From assembly GCA_002297545.1 (NCBI GenBank), contig DBLZ01000066.1, forward strand, positions 1-10,955: a DNA stretch of 10,955 nt, given 5' to 3'. Below the pieces are notes generated by a model that was not told the origin of the DNA, did no database searches, and was given only the letters and a program-made list of their open reading frames with translations. This document shows positions 1-6,419 of the stretch, piece by piece; position 1 is the first letter of the stretch; each line of letters opens with the position of its first letter. Made by a program: the position numbers and the translations under genes. The DNA comes from Prevotellaceae bacterium UBA711 (GTDB lineage Bacteria; Bacteroidota; Bacteroidia; Bacteroidales; Bacteroidaceae).

Positions 1-308
1 TGTCAGGCGGACAGATGCAGCGCGTGGCCATTGCACGTGCCCTGGTCAACAATCCGGCCGTCATACTGGCCGACGAGGCCACGGGTAACCTGGACACACG
101 TACATCCTTTGAGATCCTGTGCCTCTTCCAGGAATTGCACCGGCAGGGACGCACCATCATCTTCGTGACCCACAACCCCGAGATAGCACAGTATTCCAGC
201 CGTAACATCATGCTACGCGACGGCAAAATCCGTTCCGACGTAGTAAACGACAACATCCTCAGCGCACGGGAAGCCCTGGAGGCCCTGCCCCTACCTCAGG
301 ACGACTAA
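1..308 (+). CDS. MacB/LolD-type ABC transporter ATP-binding protein (C-terminal part, 5' end outside window)
   Basis: This is the C-terminal part of an ABC ATPase that energises a MacB/FtsX-type permease at the inner membrane. The reading frame is open from position 3, and its first residues, SGGQMQRVAIARAL, are the ABC signature (LSGGQ; the leading Leu codon is cut by the window edge). Then come the Walker B segment with its catalytic Glu (VILADEAT), the D-loop (GNLD) and the H-loop His (FVTHNPE), in the order expected for the family. The ATG at position 15 lies inside the signature motif and is not the real start. Walker A and the Q-loop are outside the window. The gene stops 24 nt before the permease gene, so the two are very probably one operon. 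In family terms the candidates are MacAB-like export and LolCDE-like lipoprotein release. The separate ATPase and permease genes argue against a fused E. coli-type MacB, and the substrate is unknown. Confidence 0.95.
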   Translation, partial: SGGQMQRVAIARALVNNPAVILADEATGNLDTRTSFEILCLFQELHRQGRTIIFVTHNPEIAQYSSRNIMLRDGKIRSDVVNDNILSAREALEALPLPQDD

Positions 309-332
309 TCATAGACAGACAGAAGCAAGACA

Positions 333-1559
333 ATGAGTTACTTAAACCTATTCAAGGTGGCCATGCGTGCCATTCTCAGCAACAAGTTCCGCTCCTTCCT
401 GAGCATGCTGGGCATCATCATCGGCGTTGCTGCCGTGATCATAATGATGGCCATAGGACAGGGTTCCAAGGAGAACGTCAAGGCAGAACTGAGCAAAATG
501 GGCACCAACCTGCTTACCATCAGGCCCGGAGCCGACCAAAGACGTGCCGGCGTACGCCCCGACCCTTCCAGCATGCAGACGCTGAAAGAAGAGGATGTGG
601 AGGCCATACGGCGCGAAGCCACACTGATTACCGCCATATCGCCCGAAGTGACGTCCAGCGGACAGGTCATCTATGGCAACAAGAACACACTGGCCACACT
701 CTACGGCGAAAGCCCCGACTATCTGGAGATAAAGAAGTGGGAACTGCAGACCGGCGACTGCTTCACGGAAGAGGATTGCGCCAAGAGTGCCAAGGTGTGT
801 GTCATCGGCACTACCGTGGTGGAAGAACTGTTCGGAGACAAGACCTACAACTGCATAGGCAAGGTGGTGCGTTTCAAGAACATACCACTGCGCATAGTGG
901 GCATACTGAAGTCCAAGGGCTACAGCAACTGGGGCATGGACCAGGACAACCTGCTCATAGCCCCCAACTCCACTGTAATGAAGCGAGTAGCCGCCCAGAC
1001 CTGGTACAACTCCATATCTGCCAGTGCCCTGAGCGAAGAGATGTCCGAGGAGGCAATAGAGGAACTGAAAGACATCCTGCGCCGAAGTCACAAGTTGAGC
1101 AGCACGGACGAGGACAACTTTCAGGTCTTCTCCCAGCAGGAAATGATGGCCACCATGTCCTCTACCATGGACGGCATCACGCTCATACTGGTGGTAGCTG
1201 CAGCCTTCTCGCTACTTGTTGCCGGCATAGGCATCATGAACATCATGCTGGTGAGCGTAACGGAAAGAACCAAGGAAATCGGCCTGCGCATGAGCGTTGG
1301 AGCCAGCGGAATGAACATCATGATGCAGTTCCTCATCGAAAGTATCATGATTTCACTAACCGGCGCTTTCATAGGGGTAGCTCTCGGATACGGTGCCTCA
1401 TTTGCAGCCAAGACATGGCTGATGCTCCCATGCGCAGTACCATTCTGGTCGGTATGGCTCAGCTTTGCGGTCTGCGTATTCATAGGCATATTCTTTGGTT
1501 ATCTGCCGGCACGAAAAGCCGCCCGCATGGACCCCATCGAGGCCATACGATACGAATAA
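333..1559 (+). CDS. MacB-type ABC transporter permease (MacB_PCD + FtsX domains)
   Basis: This is a 408-residue inner-membrane permease of the MacB/FtsX mechanotransmission class. A first membrane helix at about residues 22-43 (SMLGIIIGVAAVIIMMAIGQG) follows the usual amphipathic start. Residues 45-275 form the large periplasmic MacB_PCD domain. Three further helices at about 281-307, 329-352 and 370-391 make up the FtsX domain. The cytoplasmic coupling region ERTKEIGLRMSVGAS (about 310-325) and the C-terminal PARKAARMDPIEAIRYE are hallmarks of the family, and the length is usual for a stand-alone permease. The start follows an A-rich leader with no Shine-Dalgarno motif, as is common in Bacteroidetes. 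It pairs with the ATPase encoded just upstream. An outer-membrane TolC-like protein and a membrane-fusion protein would be expected upstream, outside the window. The substrate (drug, peptide or lipoprotein) cannot be deduced. The family call is firm. Confidence 0.95.
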   Translation: MSYLNLFKVAMRAILSNKFRSFLSMLGIIIGVAAVIIMMAIGQGSKENVKAELSKMGTNLLTIRPGADQRRAGVRPDPSSMQTLKEEDVEAIRREATLITAISPEVTSSGQVIYGNKNTLATLYGESPDYLEIKKWELQTGDCFTEEDCAKSAKVCVIGTTVVEELFGDKTYNCIGKVVRFKNIPLRIVGILKSKGYSNWGMDQDNLLIAPNSTVMKRVAAQTWYNSISASALSEEMSEEAIEELKDILRRSHKLSSTDEDNFQVFSQQEMMATMSSTMDGITLILVVAAAFSLLVAGIGIMNIMLVSVTERTKEIGLRMSVGASGMNIMMQFLIESIMISLTGAFIGVALGYGASFAAKTWLMLPCAVPFWSVWLSFAVCVFIGIFFGYLPARKAARMDPIEAIRYE

Positions 1560-1603
1560 GCCCAAGCATACGGCTTTACTGCATACACCCCATATAGTCA
1601 ACA

Positions 1604-1660
1604 GGTATTGGCAGCATCGGCCCATTTCCGTAAAGGCCGGCTGCCAATACCCGTTTTATT
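1604..1660 (+). terminator. Intrinsic terminator of the ABC transporter operon
   Basis: Perfect 12-nt arms, GGTATTGGCAGC (1604-1615) and GCTGCCAATACC (1640-1651), enclose an inner 5-bp stem (CGGCC 1618-1622 with GGCCG 1635-1639) after a 2-nt bulge. A T-rich run (CGTTTTATT) follows. It lies 45 nt after the permease stop and before the next promoter, which fits rho-independent termination of the upstream operon. Confidence 0.8.
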
Positions 1661-1709
1661 ATTCAAGCCCACCGTTTTTATGTTAAAAGGACTAAAAGAC
1701 GGCAAGTGC

Positions 1710-1742
1710 TTTGGGGAATGTCAAATAATTGTTGTAAGTTTG
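1710..1742 (+). promoter_or_regulatory. Bacteroidetes sigma-ABfr-type promoter for the DUF4468-porin operon
   Basis: TTTG (1710-1713), a 21-nt spacer and TAAGTTTG (1735-1742) match the known Bacteroides -33/-7 pattern (TTTG-N19-21-TAnnTTTG). Transcription would start near 1750, giving a leader of about 65 nt before the start at 1816. A weak 8-bp dyad (1672-1679 with 1695-1702, one G-T pair) lies directly upstream and could be an operator or chance. Confidence 0.75.
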
Positions 1743-1815
1743 CACTTGGAAAGGCGCATGGCAACACAAGTCATGCACATACACACAACATAAACCAATA
1801 CACATAACCTAACCT

Positions 1816-2493
1816 ATGAAAAGGATTATCCTTGTTATCGCCCTCCTGCTTCCACTGGCAGTCATGGCACAGAATTCCAAGGTAGACAAACATGCTGAGA
1901 AATACCTCCGTGGGGCTGTTCCCGTGGTGAACGGAGCCGTTACATTCCAGAAGACATTCCGCGTACCCGGACAGACCGATGCCCAGCTGCACGAGAACAT
2001 GCTCTTCTACGTCAAGGACAACCTGGTGGCCAAAGGCATGGAAGACGCCTGGACACGCATGCTAAGCGACGGCACAGAGGACGGGATCATCGCTGCCCGT
2101 GTGGAGGAATGGATGACATTCACCAAGAAATTCCTGTCTTTGGACCGCACACGCTTCCGCTATCAGATAGCAGTGACCACCGGACACGAAAAGGTAAACA
2201 TCACCATCACACAGATATCTTATCTCTACGATGAGGAATGGAACGAGAACAAGCCCACCGGAGAAGGCGGCACCATATATCGTGCCGAGGAATGGATCAC
2301 GGACGAGCACGCCCTCAACGCCAAGGGCAACAAAGTTCTCTCCGGCAGCGGCAAGTTCCGTCGCAACACCATAGAGCGTGTGAACGAGATATTCAACAAC
2401 GCCATGGATATGTTTGAGACTCAGGGCCGGGAGAAGGAGGCACAGGAGCAGGAAGCCACCAAGGTTCAGAAACGCAAGTTCGTGGTCGAATAA
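1816..2493 (+). CDS. Exported DUF4468 domain-containing protein
   Basis: This 225-residue protein starts with a clear Sec signal peptide (MKRIILVIALLLPLAVMA, cut probably before Gln19). There is no lipobox Cys, so a soluble periplasmic or envelope location is likely. From memory, residues about 30-125 (LRGAVPVVNGAVTFQKTFRVPG onward) resemble DUF4468, a Bacteroidetes family described as having a TBP2-like fold with no known biochemical role. The segment YRAEEWITDEHALNAKGNKVL (155-175), followed by FRRNTIERVNEIFNNAMDMF, is also typical of these proteins. The last 25 residues are highly charged (Glu/Lys/Gln) and probably helical. No catalytic residues are apparent. It is the first gene after the promoter at 1710-1742 and lies 12 nt before a small membrane-protein gene, which suggests a shared envelope role with the porin downstream. 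The family call is likely; the function is unknown. Confidence 0.8.
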   Translation: MKRIILVIALLLPLAVMAQNSKVDKHAEKYLRGAVPVVNGAVTFQKTFRVPGQTDAQLHENMLFYVKDNLVAKGMEDAWTRMLSDGTEDGIIAARVEEWMTFTKKFLSLDRTRFRYQIAVTTGHEKVNITITQISYLYDEEWNENKPTGEGGTIYRAEEWITDEHALNAKGNKVLSGSGKFRRNTIERVNEIFNNAMDMFETQGREKEAQEQEATKVQKRKFVVE

Positions 2494-2505
2494 TACGCCG
2501 CCCAA

Positions 2506-2748
2506 ATGGATAACAAAGAAGACCTGAGCCTGGAAGAACAGGTGGAGCGCATACGTGCCAAGCGAAATGGCTCCGGCGAAATGAAAGCCCGCGCCCGCCG
2601 CATCCTGAACAACGTATTCCTGATATTGGCCGTATGCGGCGTAGTGACATACTTCTCAGGGGCCGAGCACCATGTCAATGGCATGATACTGGTGGGCATA
2701 GCCATGGCATTCAAGGTTGTGGAGATATTCATCCGCATCTTGGGATGA
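2506..2748 (+). CDS. Small two-helix inner-membrane protein, function unknown
   Basis: This is an 80-residue protein that I do not recognise as a named family. Residues 1-33 are a charged, cytoplasmic-looking helix rich in Glu, Arg and Lys (LSLEEQVERIRAKRNGSGEM). Two hydrophobic segments follow, at about 35-51 (NNVFLILAVCGVVTYFSG) and 57-76 (VNGMILVGIAMAFKVVEIF), joined by a short loop containing His55 and His56. This predicts a helical hairpin with both ends in the cytoplasm. I take it as a real gene rather than a chance frame for three reasons: it has a coherent membrane pattern, it fills the interval between two convincing genes with gaps of only 12 and 15 nt, and its codon use is like that of its neighbours. 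It probably shares the operon's transcript. Confidence 0.75.
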   Translation: MDNKEDLSLEEQVERIRAKRNGSGEMKARARRILNNVFLILAVCGVVTYFSGAEHHVNGMILVGIAMAFKVVEIFIRILG

Positions 2749-2763
2749 GGCATTGCCCGCCAG

Positions 2764-5067
2764 ATGTACAGACGACATATTACGACATTGAGAGTTCTAC
2801 TGACAATACTTATAATGATGGTGGGCCTACCCTCGTGGGCCCGCCTTTCTGTATCATATCAGATAGACCCACGTATCAAGGTAGATGATCTGAACCAAGT
2901 TGGCACGCTCAATGACAGATCAGACATGTCAGGCGATGACAACACCAAGCGCAGCAACCGCAACTCCAAATCCAAGTCCACCTCATGGGGGCGCGACACC
3001 ACGCGAGGCAAGGAAGTGCCTCTACCCATGGGTGTGTTCCAATGGAAAGTGGACGAACGGTTGGGCAACGTCATTCCTGCCGAGAACACAGATACGGCCG
3101 AGCACAACTTTCAGAACTGGAAGATGCAGGACGGCATGAACGGCAGCTACTCCCACACGGGCAACACCGGGTCGGCGCGTCTGTCGCGCATCTTCATGGA
3201 CAGGACCGAAGACAAGGACTTCATCTTCCTGACGCCTCTCAGCTTTTTCCGTAGCGGTCTCTCAAACTTTCTCTTCACCAACACCAAGAGTCCCATCACC
3301 AACATTGCCTACCACACCAACGGCAACAAGCAGGACGGCGAAGAACGTGTCAGAGGCAATTTCGCCACCAACATCAACAAGGTATCCGGCATTGGCTTCT
3401 GTTTGGACTATAACTATGCACGTGGATACTACGCCGCCCAGCAGAACAGCCAATTCGGCACTACAGTCTATGGCTACTATCGTGGCGACCACTACAGCAT
3501 GCATGCCTATATCAATGCCAACCACATGAAGAACGCCGAGAACGGCGGCTTGGTGGACGACAGCTACATTACACAACCATGGCTGTACCAACAGAAGTTC
3601 GGCAGCAAGGACATTCCGGTCAACCTCAGCTCCACGTGGCAGAAGAACGACGACCAGACTTTCTTCCTTACACATCGCTACAACATGGGCTACGACCGCG
3701 AAATTATCGTACCAGACTCGCTCAAGCCACAGCCACCCTCAGCCAGCGACCTTCTTTTTGAGTTGAGCGACTCCATACGTCAGGTCCTCGACAACGACAG
3801 CGTGGCACGCAAGCATGCCATAGACTCGTTGCTGGCCAAGTGGGAATCCGAACTGGTTCCGCCCACCGAGTTCATACCCGTAGCAAGCATCATACATACG
3901 TTCCAGCTACGCAACCTCGACCACACCTTCTACGACCAGGGCAACAACTCGGCATTCTACACCAACCAGTATTGGGGAATGGGGCAGAACATACAAGACA
4001 GAACCGACGTAATGAGCGTGCGCAACACCATCGGCCTGGCCATGAACGAGGGCTTCCGCAAGTGGGTGAAGATGGGCATGACGTTCTTCGTAACGCACGA
4101 ATACCGTCGCTATGGCCTGCCCACCCACCTGCCCGACACCACGTTCCAAAGCATGGAGAGCGAGAACAACGTCTCCATTGGAGGCGAGATAAGCAAGACT
4201 AACGGACGCACATTGCACTACAACGTCAACGGAGAGATCTGTCTCATTGGTGCCGAAGTGGGAAACTTCAACATAGAGGGACAGGGAGACCTGAACGTTC
4301 GTTTGGGCAAGAGAGATTCGGCCTCGCTGACAGTGCGTGCACATGTCCGCAACCAAAAGCCCACCTACCTGTTGCGCAATTACCGCAATGCGTACATCAA
4401 TTGGCACAACGACAACCTGTCCACCCAGTTCCGCGCCGGGGTGCAGGCCGAATTGGCCTACAGCCGCACACACACACGGTTGCGGTTCGGCTGGGAGAAC
4501 CTCACCAACTATACTTATCTGGCCATGCAGAACACCCTGAAGAGCGGTGCCAAGGCAGGTAGCACCACGCCGGGAGACTACACCCACAGTGCCGTTATCC
4601 GGCAGAGCGATGCCAGCGTGCAGGTGTTCACGGCCTCCGTCTCCCAAAACCTGAAGTGGAAGATATTCGGATGGGAGAACGAGGTAACTTTCCAGCACAG
4701 CACCAACCAGGACGTGCTGCCTCTGCCAACCATCAACATCTACTCCAACATCTATCTGCTGTTCCGCATAGCCAAGGTGTTGCGCGTGCAGGTGGGCGGC
4801 GACGTACGCTTCTTCACCGCATACTACGCCCCGGACTACTATGCTCCAGCAGGTATGTTTGCCGTGCAGGACCGGGAGCAAGCACGAGTCTCCATAGGCA
4901 AGTATCCGATAGTCAATGTCTACGCCAACATGCACCTCAAGCATTGCCGTTTCTATGTAAACGTGGCACACGTCAATGCCGGCGCAGGCAACATGTTCCT
5001 GGCACCCCACATGCCGGTCAATCCCATGACCATAAACCTGGGCCTGTCCTGGAACTTCTTCAACTAA
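2764..5067 (+). CDS. Putative outer-membrane porin (PF14121/Porin_10-type)
   Basis: This 767-residue protein has a signal peptide (about 1-26, ending GLPSWA) and long stretches of alternating aromatic and polar residues typical of outer-membrane beta strands. It ends in a beta-strand-like tail, MTINLGLSWNFFN, consistent with recognition by the Bam insertion machinery. Residues 27-115 are polar and low in hydrophobicity (a Ser/Asn/Lys/Arg-rich linker near 58-85). The segment DKDFIFLTPLSFFRSGLSNF (151-170), followed by TNTKSPITNIAYHTNG, is the part I most associate with the Bacteroidetes 'putative porin' family. A charged, Pro-containing insert at about 317-368 is probably a large loop. The length is usual for the family. 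Unlike SusC-type proteins it shows no carboxypeptidase-like or plug domain, so a TonB-dependent transporter is unlikely. The substrate is unknown. It sits third in a four-gene operon, 15 nt after the small membrane-protein gene. Confidence 0.82.
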   Translation: MYRRHITTLRVLLTILIMMVGLPSWARLSVSYQIDPRIKVDDLNQVGTLNDRSDMSGDDNTKRSNRNSKSKSTSWGRDTTRGKEVPLPMGVFQWKVDERLGNVIPAENTDTAEHNFQNWKMQDGMNGSYSHTGNTGSARLSRIFMDRTEDKDFIFLTPLSFFRSGLSNFLFTNTKSPITNIAYHTNGNKQDGEERVRGNFATNINKVSGIGFCLDYNYARGYYAAQQNSQFGTTVYGYYRGDHYSMHAYINANHMKNAENGGLVDDSYITQPWLYQQKFGSKDIPVNLSSTWQKNDDQTFFLTHRYNMGYDREIIVPDSLKPQPPSASDLLFELSDSIRQVLDNDSVARKHAIDSLLAKWESELVPPTEFIPVASIIHTFQLRNLDHTFYDQGNNSAFYTNQYWGMGQNIQDRTDVMSVRNTIGLAMNEGFRKWVKMGMTFFVTHEYRRYGLPTHLPDTTFQSMESENNVSIGGEISKTNGRTLHYNVNGEICLIGAEVGNFNIEGQGDLNVRLGKRDSASLTVRAHVRNQKPTYLLRNYRNAYINWHNDNLSTQFRAGVQAELAYSRTHTRLRFGWENLTNYTYLAMQNTLKSGAKAGSTTPGDYTHSAVIRQSDASVQVFTASVSQNLKWKIFGWENEVTFQHSTNQDVLPLPTINIYSNIYLLFRIAKVLRVQVGGDVRFFTAYYAPDYYAPAGMFAVQDREQARVSIGKYPIVNVYANMHLKHCRFYVNVAHVNAGAGNMFLAPHMPVNPMTINLGLSWNFFN

Positions 5068-5103
5068 GGACAGAATCGATACAAGCAGAATACCGATACG
5101 AAA

Positions 5104-6084
5104 ATGAATACAATACACTGGGGGTTCATAGGATGCGGCGAGGTGACCGAACGCAAGAGCGGTCCGGCCTTCAGCCTGATAGAAGGTAGCAACGTGGTGG
5201 CCGTAATGTCGCGCAGCAAGGATAAGGCCGCCTCCTATGCCCAAAGGCACAACATCCCCCGATGGTACACCGACGCGCAATCTCTCATAGACGACCCTGA
5301 GGTGAACGCCGTCTACATAGCCACCCCACCCTCTTCGCACGCCACCTATGCCATCATGGCCATGAAGGCCGGCAAGCCAGTGTATGTAGAAAAGCCGCTG
5401 GCGGCCTCATACATGGACTGTCAGCGCGTCATACGCATAAGCCACGAGACCGGCGTTCCATGCTTTGTGGCATACTACCGTCGCAAACTGCCCTATTTCA
5501 ACAAGGTACGTGAACTCCTCTGCAGCGATGCCATAGGCAAGGTCATCAATGTGCAGATACGCTTCTCCGTGCCCCCGCGCGACCTGGACTACAACAGCAG
5601 CAGCCTGCCATGGCGTGTGCAGCGCGACATAGCAGGAGGAGGCTACTTCTACGACTTGGCTCCGCATCAGCTGGACCTGTTGCAGGAGTTCTTCGGCCCC
5701 ATAGTCCACGTCAGCGGTTTCTGCAGCAACCGTGGCGGACTCTATCAGACAGAGGATACCGTTTCGGCCTGTTTTGCCTTTCAAGACGGTCTGCCTGGCA
5801 GTGGAAGCTGGTGCTTCGTGGGCCACGAGAGCGCACGCACAGACCAGATAGAGCTCATTGGTGAGAAGGGACGCATCTGCTTTGCCGTCTTCACCTACAG
5901 CCCCATCGTGCTGCAGACGAGCCAAGGCCGCCAGGAATTCACCATCCCCAACCCGCCACACGTCCAGTTGCCCCTCATTGCCGAAGTGGTACAACACCTG
6001 CGCGGCCAGGGCACATGCCTTTCGGATTGCATCTCTGCCACCAGCGTAAACTGGGTGATGGACCACATCTTGGGCAAGCTCTGA
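5104..6084 (+). CDS. Gfo/Idh/MocA-family NAD(P)-dependent oxidoreductase
   Basis: This is a 326-residue cytoplasmic dehydrogenase. The N-terminal Rossmann fold opens with HWGFIGCGEVTE (GxGxxx dinucleotide loop at 10-12), and YIATPPSSH (71-79) is the usual nucleotide-side loop. EKPLA (96-100) holds the catalytic Lys97. The C-terminal domain has GGGYFYDLAPHQLDLL (178-193), with the family's Asp184 and catalytic His188. Family members oxidise or reduce sugars, inositols, anhydrofructose or biliverdin; the sequence does not settle which. There is no signal peptide, so unlike some glycosidase-type Gfo/Idh/MocA proteins in Bacteroidetes this one should be cytoplasmic. It follows the porin gene by 36 nt and has no promoter of its own that I can see, so it is probably the last gene of that operon. 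The link between a porin and a sugar-type dehydrogenase hints at small-molecule uptake and use, but this is inference. Confidence 0.9.
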   Translation: MNTIHWGFIGCGEVTERKSGPAFSLIEGSNVVAVMSRSKDKAASYAQRHNIPRWYTDAQSLIDDPEVNAVYIATPPSSHATYAIMAMKAGKPVYVEKPLAASYMDCQRVIRISHETGVPCFVAYYRRKLPYFNKVRELLCSDAIGKVINVQIRFSVPPRDLDYNSSSLPWRVQRDIAGGGYFYDLAPHQLDLLQEFFGPIVHVSGFCSNRGGLYQTEDTVSACFAFQDGLPGSGSWCFVGHESARTDQIELIGEKGRICFAVFTYSPIVLQTSQGRQEFTIPNPPHVQLPLIAEVVQHLRGQGTCLSDCISATSVNWVMDHILGKL

Positions 6085-6165
6085 CCGCGACAACAACAGG
6101 CCGCCCCCGCCGGATTTTTGCCACGTCCTTGTGTAGAAGGCAGTCCAACAACCGGTTGTCACGAC

Positions 6166-6201
6166 CACATAAACCTGTTCATTCCATCACATAAACCTGT
6201 T
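6166..6201. repeat. 14-nt direct repeat, 22-nt period
   Basis: CACATAAACCTGTT occurs twice, starting at 6166 and at 6188. The second copy forms the left arm of the hairpin at 6191-6226, so the first copy could compete for the same right arm (6216-6226). Confidence 0.75.
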
Positions 6202-6230
6202 TATGCAGTTGCAAAAACAGGTTTATTCTT
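6191..6230 (+). terminator. Probable terminator of the porin-oxidoreductase operon
   Basis: The 12-nt arms ATAAACCTGTTT (6191-6202) and AAACAGGTTTAT (6215-6226) are perfectly complementary. Past one A-A mismatch, the stem extends by three more pairs (6204-6206 with 6211-6213), leaving the tetraloop AGTT. The right arm is followed by TCTTTCTCC, which is T-rich but interrupted. The position, about 105 nt after the oxidoreductase stop and before the next promoter, fits a terminator, although the stem is AU-rich. Confidence 0.65.
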
Positions 6231-6236
6231 TCTCCT

Positions 6237-6271
6237 CCCCACAGCATCGGCATCACAGCCCCACAGCATCG
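6237..6271. repeat. 13-nt direct repeat, 22-nt period
   Basis: CCCCACAGCATCG occurs at 6237-6249 and again at 6259-6271. The period (22 nt, about two DNA turns) equals that of the unrelated direct repeat at 6166-6201. Confidence 0.7.
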
Positions 6272-6327
6272 CATTGCGACATTGCCGGAGCAAATGCGTC
6301 GACCTTACGCAAAAAAAAGCATAAGGC

Positions 6328-6359
6328 CTTGGCTTTGGTACAATAAATTCGTATCTTTG
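6328..6359 (+). promoter_or_regulatory. Bacteroidetes sigma-ABfr-type promoter for pgcA
   Basis: CTTG (6328-6331), a 20-nt spacer and TATCTTTG (6352-6359) match the TTG / TAnnTTTG pattern. Transcription would begin near 6366, giving an A/T-rich leader of about 54 nt without a Shine-Dalgarno motif before the ATG at 6420. An alternative TTTG at 6334 would leave only 14 nt of spacing and is less likely. The A8 tract at 6311-6318 lies just upstream, where an UP-like element could act. Confidence 0.75.
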
Positions 6360-6419
6360 TGAATGAAATGCGTCAACTCATACACACAAACGACACATAC
6401 TTTATAATACATTATTACC

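Larger units (their letters stand above)
6085..6327. other. Repeat-dense intergenic region upstream of the pgcA promoter
   Basis: The 335-nt gap between the oxidoreductase and pgcA has no convincing gene. In order it contains the perfect palindrome ACAACCGGTTGT (6148-6159); a 14-nt direct repeat CACATAAACCTGTT (6166-6179 and 6188-6201); a terminator-like hairpin (6191-6226); a 13-nt direct repeat CCCCACAGCATCG (6237-6249 and 6259-6271); and an A8-centred dyad (6303-6326). The pgcA promoter and leader complete the gap. Confidence 0.7.

Noticed and set aside
15..17. ATG at position 15 as the start of the ATPase gene
   Set aside because: It lies inside the LSGGQ signature. The frame is open to the window edge, so the gene begins upstream.
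1608..1793. Short + strand open frame across the first intergenic region
   Set aside because: It spans the terminator and the promoter and has no recognisable features, so the regulatory reading fits better.
3907..5340. A 477-codon open frame on the minus strand opposite the porin and oxidoreductase genes
   Set aside because: It overlaps two genes with strong family features and crosses their junction. It shows no coherent domain and is rich in Val/His/Gly/Ala, as expected from reversing GC-biased codons. It is best explained as a codon-bias shadow.
6099..6118. GC-rich stretch followed by five T residues after the oxidoreductase gene, as a terminator
   Set aside because: Only about 3 bp of stem can be formed. 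The hairpin at 6191-6226 is much better.
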